Positions 1 to 6,338 of a stretch of 11,970 nucleotides of DNA are shown one piece after another (positions within the stretch are counted from its first letter, which is position 1; the number at the start of each line of letters is the position of its first letter). Source of the stretch: Planctomycetota bacterium. GTDB lineage: Bacteria > Planctomycetota > Phycisphaerae > WQYP01. Under the pieces are notes generated by a model, which saw only the letters and a program-made list of their open reading frames with translations, was not told the DNA's origin and made no database searches. The position numbers and the translations under genes were made by a program. The DNA lies in assembly GCA_021828925.1 (NCBI GenBank), contig JAJZCT010000040.1, forward strand, positions 1-11,970, read 5' to 3'.

Positions 1-430
1 TCTTCCAGCGACAAATTGGGGGGGCGGTGTGTGCGTGAAAGTTTCACCGGTTGAGCGGACTTGGGTTTACCGCGATTTTTGTTGGCGGCTTTATTAGCGG
101 TATGGGTGGTCATTGTATGGATCCTTATAAATTTCAGGTGCGGCATTTCGCCGGGGTCGAGCGGCAATCCTGCCGCGCCGACGGATTGCTTTTCCGGCAA
201 TCCCCAGGAACACCTCCGCCCGCGGTAGGGAATGTTGGCAAAAATCGGACAAGACGTCAACCAACCCAAGCCCGGACTCCCGATAATTCTATTGCAGCTA
301 TGCACCATGCACGGGCTGTGCGACGGCGTTTGTGGCAAAGGCACAGCAGGTTCGGGGGTTCTGTGGCGTGCTCGGCGGGCGGAGTTGCGTATGTATGGCC
401 CCCGTATTTATAGCCCCGCGGCCACCGGCT
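1..430. other. No recognisable gene in the left-edge 430 bases
   Basis: I see no convincing coding region here. Open frames exist on the plus strand but their translations lack any protein-like character. A frame that runs from the window edge to a stop at 95-97 could be the last 31 codons of a gene entering from the left, but I do not recognise it. Two small hairpins lie close together. One is GCGGCA-ATCC-TGCCGC around 162-177. The other is GGATTGC (183-189) pairing with GCAATCC (197-203). Neither is followed by a T tract, so they are not called terminators. Confidence 0.4.
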
Positions 431-1315
431 TCATGCGTTCTCTGGGGGAGCCGTAAACAAGGTCTTCACGCGTTCGATGAGCGGCGCGTACCGATTCCAG
501 GCTTCAGGTTCCAGTTTGCGTTGCAACTCCCAGCACGCATTGCCGAATTTTTCGCGCAGTTGATCGATGCAAAGCCGGGCTATTTTGATCTCCTGTCGGG
601 CACGCTCATTCGTGTCGCTGGCAGATGCCGTCACGTTAAGCGATGGGTTCTCTTTCGTTAGCCGCTCCCTCTCGGCTATCTGGCCCGTCAACTGCTCCTG
701 CAGGGAACGGAGGCTGCGCAAGGATTTCTCGATTTGGTCCAGAACTTCCTTGGCGACTTCAGTCTCGTTGGCCATAGCAAAATGCCCGAATGCGTCGATG
801 AAGTCCCTCCCTGCCCGGTAGTAATTCGCCCGTATTTGAGTAACGGCGATCATGGAACCCACGTCAGGTGTGCTTGGGTCGGCGAGAAATTTCCCCATTC
901 CGCCAAGGCTGGTTGAGTTGAGCCATTCCGCCATTTGGCTTTCGGCCTGGTCGATTAATCGCTGTGCCGCTTCCTTGGCCGCCAACCCCTTCGCGTACAG
1001 CTTGAGCTGGCTTCGCACGTTTTCAATCTCCTGCCTCAATTCCCGTCTTGCGTTTTCCAGTTCCCTTTTTGACCCCTCCTCCATTTCCTTTTTCGCCTTT
1101 ACCACCAACTGGGACAATTCCCGTTTGCTTCTTTTCTGCAAGAGATACGGTGCCACAACGCCAAAGGCGAAGGTTATGGTGCCGATCGTTATCGTCACTA
1201 TCTCCATTCCTCTGGCGCAGAACCATTCGGCCTGGTTGATCGCATGTTGTGCCCAGATTTCGGGAGCCGGGACTGCGGCCAGGAAAACGGTCAAATGGTG
1301 GAATGAGACGTCCAT
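431..1315 (-). CDS. Membrane-anchored coiled-coil protein of unknown function
   Basis: A 294-residue protein that I do not recognise as a named family. After an N-terminal stretch of about 35 residues there is one clear hydrophobic segment (about residues 37-59, starting M-E-I-V-T-I-T-I-G and ending just before L-Q-K-R). A long, highly charged Lys/Glu/Arg/Gln-rich region follows (about 60-120) that should form a coiled coil. A second helical, Leu/Glu-rich region covers about 195-225. The likely topology is one membrane anchor with a large cytoplasmic helical domain. The start is supported by GAGGAG eight bases upstream of the ATG at 1315. It stands alone on the minus strand, divergent from the tRNA gene. 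A scaffold or membrane-shape role is possible but is a guess from composition only. No catalytic motif is visible. Confidence 0.7.
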   Translation of the reverse strand: MDVSFHHLTVFLAAVPAPEIWAQHAINQAEWFCARGMEIVTITIGTITFAFGVVAPYLLQKRSKRELSQLVVKAKKEMEEGSKRELENARRELRQEIENVRSQLKLYAKGLAAKEAAQRLIDQAESQMAEWLNSTSLGGMGKFLADPSTPDVGSMIAVTQIRANYYRAGRDFIDAFGHFAMANETEVAKEVLDQIEKSLRSLRSLQEQLTGQIAERERLTKENPSLNVTASASDTNERARQEIKIARLCIDQLREKFGNACWELQRKLEPEAWNRYAPLIERVKTLFTAPPENA

Positions 1316-1551
1316 TGCGATTACTCCTCTACGGGGACAGAAAGGAACGGCACCAGCGAGTGCGGCAAAAAGCCTACCAGCGAAATCGGCCTATCACAAG
1401 CGTTGGGTAAATTTTGAGCGGACGCGCTATTCGACATTCTACGCCGACCACCGCCGATTTCATCAACGCGCAGCTGCCCGTAGGGCGACGCGATTGGGGT
1501 TTCTGGTTATCGGCGGTGTTGTGCGAGCGAATTCGGCCCGGAATAAACTGC

Positions 1552-1580
1552 TTGGCGGTACCGCGCGGTGCGGGTATGAT
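1552..1580 (+). promoter_or_regulatory. Sigma-70-type promoter, probably for tRNA-Thr
   Basis: TTGGCG (1552-1557) and TATGAT (1575-1580) are separated by exactly 17 bases, close to the TTGACA/TATAAT consensus. Transcription would begin near 1587, about 60 bases before the tRNA at 1646. The rest of 1316-1645 holds no gene that I can support; its left end must contain the promoter and ribosome binding site of the minus-strand gene that starts at 1315. Confidence 0.5.
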
Positions 1581-1645
1581 AGGTGCATCATGACCAGTGG
1601 AATCAAGCATAGGCTCTGGTTTCGCAGGTGAATCGGATAATCCCC

Positions 1646-1717
1646 GCCGATGTAGCTCAACGGCAGAGCAACGGTTTTGTAAACCGTAGGTTGCAGGTTC
1701 GAATCCCGCCATCGGCT
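1646..1717 (+). tRNA. tRNA-Thr (anticodon UGU)
   Basis: The full cloverleaf can be drawn. Acceptor stem GCCGATG (1646-1652) pairs with CATCGGC (1710-1716). D stem GCTC/GAGC is at 1655-1658 and 1666-1669. Anticodon stem ACGGT/ACCGT flanks the loop TTTGTAA, which puts UGU at the anticodon (1678-1680) and reads ACA, Thr. The T arm is GCAGG-TTCGAAT-CCCGC (1693-1709) and the discriminator is T1717. The 3' CCA is not encoded. The T stem has one A-C mismatch (A1695 opposite C1707), shared with the partial copy at 3030. A run of T follows directly and may help termination. The reverse strand of this tRNA gives a spurious open frame often miscalled as a protein. Confidence 0.95.
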
Positions 1718-1790
1718 TTTTTTACATCAATTATGGATCGGGCTGAGATTTCCGTTACGGTACGGGAGAAAACGGCCGCGGATTTCCATC
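1671..1790 (+). repeat. Direct repeat copy 1: tRNA-Thr 3' half plus downstream flank
   Basis: The block from the anticodon stem of the tRNA through about 70 bases downstream recurs at 3030-3152 in the same orientation. Shared stretches include ACGGTTTTG, ACCGTAGGTTGCAGGTTC, CCCGCCATCGGCTTTTT, ATCAATTATGGATCGGGCTG and AACGGCCGCGGATTTCCATC, with scattered differences and short indels between them. The two copies are about 1.36 kb apart and bracket the toxin-antitoxin cassette. A duplicated tRNA 3' end of this kind is what integration at a tRNA gene leaves, but no integrase lies between the copies. Tandem duplication of the tRNA region followed by decay is the alternative. Confidence 0.75.
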
Positions 1791-1949
1791 ACGCGGCTGC
1801 ATGGGCACCATCCCGTGCGCGGGGCCGGCGTGCGCCGGGCAAAGTTCTGGAGTCCCTGCAGGGGGGCGAGTGCCCCTGCCATCGCCGGCGGCAGGGTGCA
1901 CATTACGCGCAATGTTGGGGCGGCTTTTGAGCGGTGGCTTTTTTGTGAA

Positions 1950-1985
1950 TTGCAATTATGTATCCCATGGGATACAATGGGTATC
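1950..1985 (+). promoter_or_regulatory. Toxin-antitoxin promoter with palindromic operator
   Basis: TTGCAA (1950-1955) and TACAAT (1973-1978) are 17 bases apart and form a good promoter. The spacer and the start of the -10 box are covered by a perfect 16-base palindrome, GTATCCCATGGGATAC (1960-1975). A further half-site, ATGGGTATC (1977-1985), follows at once. The expected transcription start (about 1985) coincides with the toxin start codon at 1986, so the transcript may have almost no leader. HigA-type antitoxins are known to repress their own promoters by binding palindromes with their helix-turn-helix domain. This palindrome is the obvious candidate operator, which is an inference from position. 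Confidence 0.6.
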
Positions 1986-2298
1986 ATGCCGGAGATACGC
2001 CAGACTGAGCAATACGCCCAATGGTTCGACAGCTTGCGTGACCGGCAGGCAAAGGCTCGCATTAATTATCCGTATCCGGCGGTTGTCGCTCGGAAATCCG
2101 GGGGATGCAAGGGCCGTTGGCCAAGGCGTATCGGAATTGCGGATTGATTACGGCCCCGGCTACCGGGTGTACTTTAAGCGGCGCGGCGAGTTGGTGGTAA
2201 TCCTGCTCGCTGGCGGTGATAAGCGTACGCAGGAGCGTGATATTAAATTGGCGATTGAGTTGGCCCGCGATTTAGGAGATTATCATGGCAAAAACTAA
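1986..2298 (+). pseudogene. Frameshifted RelE/HigB-like toxin (HI1419 family)
   Basis: Two overlapping frames together encode a typical putative addiction-module killer protein (upstream-of-HI1420 type, Gp49/HigB-like, RelE superfold), which normally cleaves mRNA at ribosomes. The first frame, from ATG 1986, gives P-E-I-R-Q-T-E-Q-Y and W-F-D-S-L-R-D-R-Q. The second frame gives R-R-L-S-L-G-N-P-G-D, then G-V-S-E-L-R-I-D-Y-G-P-G-Y-R-V-Y-F and the L-A-G-G-D-K-x-T-Q-x-x-D-I-K motif, ending at TAA 2296-2298. They join around 2061-2069, where ATTAATTAT would need one T less to read through; repaired, the protein would be about 103 residues. No Shine-Dalgarno is visible at 1986, consistent with leaderless translation; an in-frame ATG at 1977 also exists. 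The frameshift may be real inactivation or a sequencing error. The antitoxin gene overlaps its last 14 bases. Confidence 0.85.
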
Positions 2299-2569
2299 AA
2301 TCCGCCGCTGGAATCCAGTGGATCATTTCAAAACCGCTGAGGACATGATTGCTTATCTGGATGCGGCGCTGCAGGATGGCGATACCGCCGTGATAACCGC
2401 GGCGCTGGGCGACATTGCCCGTGCCAGGGGGATGGCGCGGATAGCGCGCAGCGCGGGCTTGGGGCGAGAGAGTTTGTATAAAGCGCTTTCACCGGACGGA
2501 CACCCGGAATTCGCCACCGTGCTCAAAGTGATACGGGCATTAGGATTAAAACTCCACGCGGTGGCGTAG
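2285..2569 (+). CDS. Antitoxin, HigA-like addiction module antidote (HI1420 family)
   Basis: A 94-residue protein matching the probable addiction-module antidote family by eye. It has an N-terminal W-x-P-x-x-(H) with T-A-E-D-M-I-A-Y-L-D-A-A-L-x-D-G-D, then A-L-G-D-I-A-R-A-R-G-M, and the helix-turn-helix core G-L-G-R-E-S-L-Y-K-A-L-S with G-H-P-E-F-A-T-V-L-K-V and a terminal G-L-K-L-H-A-V-A. It would neutralise the partner toxin and repress the shared promoter through its DNA-binding domain. The start is well supported: AGGAGA (2274-2279) sits six bases before ATG 2285, and the gene overlaps the toxin stop, as usual for this toxin-first pair. It looks intact although the toxin is frameshifted, which is the order of decay expected for such systems. 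Length is normal for the family. Confidence 0.9.
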   Translation: MAKTKIRRWNPVDHFKTAEDMIAYLDAALQDGDTAVITAALGDIARARGMARIARSAGLGRESLYKALSPDGHPEFATVLKVIRALGLKLHAVA

Positions 2570-3029
2570 GCAACGGTCGGCATTTCGGGTTTAATCTTCG
2601 GCCAGCTCATCGGGCCGATGCGCGTGTTAATCTGGCAATCCATCCAGATTGTGGTGTGTGGTGCGGCCGGGGTTGGGCTTGCGGAATTCCCGCTTGTTCT
2701 CTCCATTGCCTAAAATTGGCTTGTGATTTTTCCACCGCTTTTTTTTCTTGGCTTGGCCCTTCGGCACAAATCATTGATATTTAACCCACCCTGCCGGGTT
2801 TTAAATCGCTTGTGGTCCGCGCGGTTCGTTTTGGCCGTTGGCGGCGCTTTGGTTCGCAATTCCCCTACTTTTATTTTGGGATGGCCAAGCGTCAATCACA
2901 GTGATTAAATCCTTGTCCATAAGACCGAAAACCTTCTCCATTTTTGATTCGCATTTCCACCTAATTCCCCCGCGACTGGTTCAGCGCTCTGATCGGCCAC
3001 TGACATCGCGGATTATGGATTTTGCGGGT
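2570..3029. other. Gene-free stretch between antitoxin and tRNA remnant
   Basis: About 460 bases without a supportable gene. Open frames of about 60 residues occur on both strands but have no recognisable motifs. CGGCC and GGGCCG arms near 2602-2620 could form a weak hairpin after the antitoxin, without a T run right behind it. A T-rich tract (TTTTTTTT near 2740) lies downstream. The stretch looks like decayed island sequence. Confidence 0.4.
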
Positions 3030-3076
3030 ACGGTTTTGCAGACCGTAGGTTGCAGGTTCAACTCCCGCCATCGGCT
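3030..3076 (+). pseudogene. tRNA remnant: 3' half of the tRNA-Thr gene
   Basis: This copy keeps anticodon stem ACGGT/ACCGT, variable loop AGGTT, T arm GCAGG-TTCAACT-CCCGC and 3' acceptor strand CATCGGC-T, all in the same arrangement as the tRNA at 1646. Upstream of 3030 there is no matching GCCGATG acceptor strand or D arm, so a cloverleaf cannot form. The anticodon loop has changed from TTTGTAA to TTTGCAG, which would formally read as UGC (Ala). Without the 5' half it should not be functional. Confidence 0.8.
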
Positions 3077-3152
3077 TTTTATTTTAAATCAATTATGGAT
3101 CGGGCTGGTATTTCCCTTGGGGGACGGTTGGAAAACGGCCGCGGATTTCCAT
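3030..3152 (+). repeat. Direct repeat copy 2: tRNA 3' half plus flank
   Basis: This is the partner of the repeat at 1671-1790, in the same orientation and including the downstream flank as far as GCGGATTTCCATC. After that point the two loci diverge. The repeat extends well past the tRNA end, which is longer than usual for an attachment core. A larger duplication or long attachment region should therefore be considered. Confidence 0.75.
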
Positions 3153-3168
3153 CCCGATTGTAATCGGG
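3153..3168. repeat. Small perfect inverted repeat
   Basis: CCCGATT (3153-3159) and AATCGGG (3162-3168) form a 7-bp perfect stem around a GT. It sits exactly where similarity between the two tRNA-flank repeats ends and is absent from copy 1. No T tract follows, so a terminator is not supported. It may be a small mobile palindromic element or a junction scar. Confidence 0.5.
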
Positions 3169-3337
3169 AACGCATGGGCGTCGTGATCTGCACTGGGCTT
3201 GCGGATAATCGCATGCGCCACATGACCGATAGCGCTGAAACGCCGCCGCACGGGGAGACTCCGTCGATGAATTTTGCTAAAATGGCGAAGTCAGGGCGAA
3301 AGCCCAGAGACTTTGATTTGCACGCAGGAGATTCGTG

Positions 3338-4066
3338 ATGCCGATTGGCGTTTTATTTGTGATGGCAACCCCCGTTTGGGCGGCCAAGGATTCAGGCAAG
3401 CCCTTCTCTAAAATCGACAGCCGCGAAATATTCATGCGCAGCATTGAACTGTACGCCAATCGCGATCAGGTACAGCAGCGAATCCTCTGCCTGTTGCCGG
3501 ATGATTTATCGCGCATTCAGCAGAAATATGGGGCGCATCTTGCCTTTCAGGGCGTGGGGACAGCCGCCGGCGGACCGGACTGGTTCGGGGCGGTGCAGCG
3601 CGGGCTGGAAAAGCTCAAACCGGAAATTGATACTGTTATAGTACACGATGCGTGCTGCCCGGCGGTTCCGTATACGGTTTTAGATGCGCTGGAAGATGCG
3701 CTGGGAAAAACCGGTGCCGCCGCCGCCGTTGTACCTCTTGGCGGGTTAGCGGTTCGCGTACAAGACGGTAAACTGGGGCAACTGGTTGCGGATAAGCGGC
3801 TGGAAATTCTGCAATCGCCGCAGATTTTTCGCCGCACTATCCTGGAAGCGGCGTATGCCAGGCGTGGCAGCCTGGGGAAGGATTATGTTGATGATGCAAC
3901 CCTGGTGAAACTGTGCGGCACGGATGTGACAAGTGTTTCAGGCTGGCGGTTAAATATTCGCATTGATCATGACGAATTGATAAAACTCGGATCCGATGCG
4001 ATTAAACATTTGCCGCGTCCGCGAAGCAATGCGCCGGTAAGCCCATTTGATGAAGCCCAATGGTAA
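3338..4066 (+). CDS. IspD-like nucleotidyltransferase-fold protein with degenerate active site
   Basis: A 242-residue protein aligned by eye with IspD (2-C-methyl-D-erythritol 4-phosphate cytidylyltransferase, non-mevalonate isoprenoid pathway). Shared landmarks are K-P-F (21-23), F-M-R-S-I-E-L-Y-A-N-R-D, V-H-D-A (102-105), S-P-Q-I-F (160-164), D-D-A and N-I-R near 206-208. The key residues differ. The glycine-rich A-A-G-x-G-x-R-x-G CTP loop is replaced by a stretch around M-A-T (9-11); V-H-D-A-A-R-P has become V-H-D-A-C-C-P; the catalytic Arg before T-P-Q aligns with Asp152; and the late Lys of N-(I/L)-K aligns with Arg208. Cytidylyl transfer by the normal mechanism is therefore doubtful; a pseudoenzyme, regulator or altered enzyme is likelier. 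The start ATG 3338 follows AGGAG (3326-3330) by seven bases; a GTG directly before it (3335) is less likely. It is the first of three plus-strand genes. Confidence 0.75.
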   Translation: MPIGVLFVMATPVWAAKDSGKPFSKIDSREIFMRSIELYANRDQVQQRILCLLPDDLSRIQQKYGAHLAFQGVGTAAGGPDWFGAVQRGLEKLKPEIDTVIVHDACCPAVPYTVLDALEDALGKTGAAAAVVPLGGLAVRVQDGKLGQLVADKRLEILQSPQIFRRTILEAAYARRGSLGKDYVDDATLVKLCGTDVTSVSGWRLNIRIDHDELIKLGSDAIKHLPRPRSNAPVSPFDEAQW

Positions 4067-4157
4067 CTGACCATGGCAACGGTATATTTCAAAGGCAGGA
4101 ATGACGGAATTCAACAAGAGCTTTGAGGTTCCGGTAATCGCATAGTTGTGGAGTTTT

Positions 4158-5285
4158 ATGGCGCGACGCGTCGTGTTTTTAATTACCGATCTGGACCTTG
4201 GCGGAATGCCGCTGATTGTTCGGCGCATTGTGCGTGGCCTTAAGGAGTTGGGCCGATGGGAACCCACGGTGGTAAGCATCAAGCATCCGGGCATTGTGGG
4301 GCGCTGGATACGTCATGAGGGCGTTGAAGTAATCGGGTTAAATGCCAAGCGTGTCACGGACGTGGAAGCGGTGCGCCGCTGGATCAAAACCGTGCAAAGC
4401 GTGAACCCGGCTGTGGTGGTCAGCGTGCTGGTGCACGCCAATGCGCTGGCAACATTGGCGGCCCCGTTCGCCGGACCACGCATTTATTTTCAATCCATCC
4501 ACACCATTCAACCGGAACCAAAATGGCACTGGCAACTGCAGGGGCTGATATCGCGCCACTGCCATGGCATGATTACTCCATCCCAGGCCGTGCTGGATCG
4601 GGTCAGCCGGTTTGGGCGTTTTCATAGCGGTTATGTGATTCCCTTTGGATTGGATTACGATACCTTCGCCCTGGCCGAGCCAATACCGGTGGCGGAACGA
4701 CCATGGCCGGCAAATGCAAAGGCGGTGGGCTACATTGGTCGGTTTGATCCGGTCAAGCGGCTGGATCTGCTGGTAAGCGAGTTTGCGGAACTGCTGCTGC
4801 GGGATTACCGCCGCTGGGGTCATTTGCATCTGGCATTAATCGGCTACGGAACGGAAGAGAAACCGTTGCGGGCATTGGCGGCCCAACTGGGTGTGCAATC
4901 GCATGTGGCGTTTCCCGGAGCGACCGCCGAGCCGGCACGATGGTACAAGGCGCTGGAAGCCCTTTGTATGCCATCCACCGTTGAAGGGTTCGGCATGAAT
5001 ATCATTGAAGCGATGGCCTGCGGCACGCCGGTTGCGGTATATCGGAGTCCGGCGGTGCAGGAAATTGTAACCGACCGGGAAACCGGACTGCTGATTAATC
5101 CGGATATCAAGGGTTCCATGGCGGACGGCATTGCCCTGCTGTCCGAAAACAAGGCGCTGGCGGATAAGATTCGCCGACAGGCCCAGGCCATGGTGGCCGA
5201 CCGCTACAGCGCCCAGCGCATGGTTGAAGGTTATCAGCGGGTGCTGGATCAGGCCATGGCAGCGGAAAGCCGCGGTCTGGCTTAA
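4158..5285 (+). CDS. Glycosyltransferase family 4 (GT-B fold)
   Basis: A 375-residue retaining glycosyltransferase of the GT4/RfaG type, which moves a sugar from a nucleotide-sugar donor to a lipid, sugar or polymer acceptor at the cytoplasmic face. The N-terminal domain opens with V-V-F-L-I-T-D-L-D-L-G-G-M-P, the usual acceptor-side glycine loop. The second domain starts with G-Y-I-G-R-F-D-P-V-K-R-L-D-L-L and continues with L-I-G-Y-G-T-E. The E-x7-E motif is E276-G-F-G-M-N-I-I-E284, followed by A-M-A-C-G-T-P-V, which binds the nucleotide sugar. Length is typical and the frame is complete. ATG 4158 is preferred, with GGAG four bases upstream; a TTG four codons earlier also exists. The gene lies 91 bases after the IspD-like gene and 56 before the pyrophosphatase. 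Donor and acceptor cannot be told from the sequence. Confidence 0.88.
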   Translation: MARRVVFLITDLDLGGMPLIVRRIVRGLKELGRWEPTVVSIKHPGIVGRWIRHEGVEVIGLNAKRVTDVEAVRRWIKTVQSVNPAVVVSVLVHANALATLAAPFAGPRIYFQSIHTIQPEPKWHWQLQGLISRHCHGMITPSQAVLDRVSRFGRFHSGYVIPFGLDYDTFALAEPIPVAERPWPANAKAVGYIGRFDPVKRLDLLVSEFAELLLRDYRRWGHLHLALIGYGTEEKPLRALAAQLGVQSHVAFPGATAEPARWYKALEALCMPSTVEGFGMNIIEAMACGTPVAVYRSPAVQEIVTDRETGLLINPDIKGSMADGIALLSENKALADKIRRQAQAMVADRYSAQRMVEGYQRVLDQAMAAESRGLA

Positions 5286-5341
5286 TATCATGGATGCGGC
5301 TAAACTGAGTTGGTGTTAAAGGCTATCAGGAGAAGATTAAG

Positions 5342-5944
5342 ATGGGTCGTATCATTGCACCGTTCAAACCTACCCGCTCGGCAAGTCCCTGGCATGATGT
5401 GGATCCGGGCAGCGGAATGTTACCTTCCGTGTTTCACGCCATCATTGAAATTCCACTGGGTGCATCAAATAAATATGAAATGGACAAATCCACGGGACTG
5501 CTGAAGCTTGACCGCGTGCTGCATTCGGCGGTTTATTATCCGGCCAATTACGGCTTTATACCGCAGACCATGGCTGATGACGGCGACCCGCTTGATGTTC
5601 TGGTACTGGGTGCCGAGCCTGTTTATCCGCTGACCATTGTCGAGGCCCGCGCCATCGGCCTGATGACCATGAAAGATCAGAATGAAATCGATCATAAAGT
5701 CATTTCGGTGCACGTTAACGACCCGGAATACAGCAGCTACAGCGATGTGCACCAGCTCCCGCCGCATAAGCTTTCGGTATTGAAGCGCTTTTTTGAAGAT
5801 TACAAATCATTGGAAAACAAGCGTGTGGTGGTGGATGATGTTTTGCCGGCGGAATACGCATTTCCGGTTATAGAACAATCGCTGATGATTTACAAGAAAT
5901 GGCGCGCCGGTGAAGACGTCAGCCGCATGTTGCATGTGGCGTAA
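5342..5944 (+). CDS. ppa: Inorganic pyrophosphatase, family I
   Basis: A 200-residue soluble pyrophosphatase that hydrolyses PPi to two phosphates and so drives nucleotidyl- and polymer-forming reactions. The signature D-D-G-D-P-L-D-V is at 79-86. All active-site residues known from the E. coli enzyme have counterparts: E36, K44, E46, R58, Y70, D80, D82, D85, D112, D117, K119, Y154 and K155. It should therefore be fully active and Mg-dependent. Compared with E. coli it has an N-terminal extension of about 15 residues. The start ATG 5342 follows AGGAG (5328-5332) by nine bases. It is third in the plus-strand group, probably cotranscribed with the glycosyltransferase upstream, and could remove PPi made by nucleotide-sugar synthesis. 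It converges with the minus-strand array; I see no strong terminator between them. Confidence 0.95.
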   Translation: MGRIIAPFKPTRSASPWHDVDPGSGMLPSVFHAIIEIPLGASNKYEMDKSTGLLKLDRVLHSAVYYPANYGFIPQTMADDGDPLDVLVLGAEPVYPLTIVEARAIGLMTMKDQNEIDHKVISVHVNDPEYSSYSDVHQLPPHKLSVLKRFFEDYKSLENKRVVVDDVLPAEYAFPVIEQSLMIYKKWRAGEDVSRMLHVA

Positions 5945-6130
5945 ATGGGGCGGCTTGACACTCCGCGGCTTTGTGAATTCATCACGAGTGAAGCGCGAAC
6001 AGCAGCGGCACCGCCGAGCCTGCGGAAATGGGAAGTCGGCCAGATTGCAAAGTGCTGAAGCGGCCACGCGTACCGATTGGGGACATGCGTCAAGTCCGAA
6101 CATTCAGGAAAGCTTATCCCGATAAAACGG
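5945..6130. other. Convergent intergenic stretch, nothing recognised
   Basis: About 185 bases lie between the pyrophosphatase stop and the B-family remnant. No gene, strong hairpin or promoter is evident on either strand. TTATC-CC-GATAA near 6115 is a very short stem only. Confidence 0.35.
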
Positions 6131-6336
6131 CGGATTAATTGAACCAGCGAAGCCGCCCGAAGGGGCCGAGCCAAAGTTGTCGGCCTGCGGTGCTTTGTAC
6201 TGGACCTGGATTGACCAGTCGTATTGCGGCTGATAAATCCCCCTCCGGAACACCCGGCGGTGAGGTATAGCCAGCCGAAAGAGTTGTTGTGGCCAGCAAG
6301 GGGCAGCGGCGGGGCATCCGCTTTTCTACCGCATTG
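6131..6336 (-). pseudogene. B0: remnant of a B-family Ig-like protein
   Basis: Directly after the stop of A1, the minus strand reads A-T-T-T-L-S-A-G-Y-T-S-P-P-G-V-P-E-G-D-L-S. After a one-base shift it continues Q-Y-D-W-S-I-Q-V-Q-Y-K-A-P-Q-A-D, then N-F-G-S-A-P-S-G. This matches the start of B3 (10200-10340 region), which reads T-S-S-L-S-A-S-Y-T-P-P-T-G-V-A, then G-D-L-S-T-E-Y-D-W-T-I-S-V-Q-Y-K-A-L-Q-A-D and T-F-G-S-A-P-S-G. The copy has the frameshift near 6225, a stop soon after and no C-terminal part. It holds the place of a fifth B copy after A1, so the array once extended further left. Confidence 0.75.
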
Positions 6337-6338
6337 GC

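Noticed and set aside
51..413. Plus-strand open frame of 120 residues at the left edge
   Set aside because: There is no ribosome binding site, the composition is unlike a real protein, and no motif is present.
852..1631. Long plus-strand open frame of 259 residues
   Set aside because: It is antisense to the coiled-coil gene at 431-1315, which has the better ribosome binding site, a membrane segment and heptad-like composition.
1374..1712. Minus-strand open frame starting M-A-G-F-E-P-A-T-Y-G-L across the tRNA
   Set aside because: This is the well-known antisense translation of a tRNA gene; it overlaps a complete tRNA-Thr and is spurious.
3004..3076. Functional tRNA-Ala (UGC)
   Set aside because: The 5' acceptor strand and D arm are missing upstream of 3030; only the 3' half is present.
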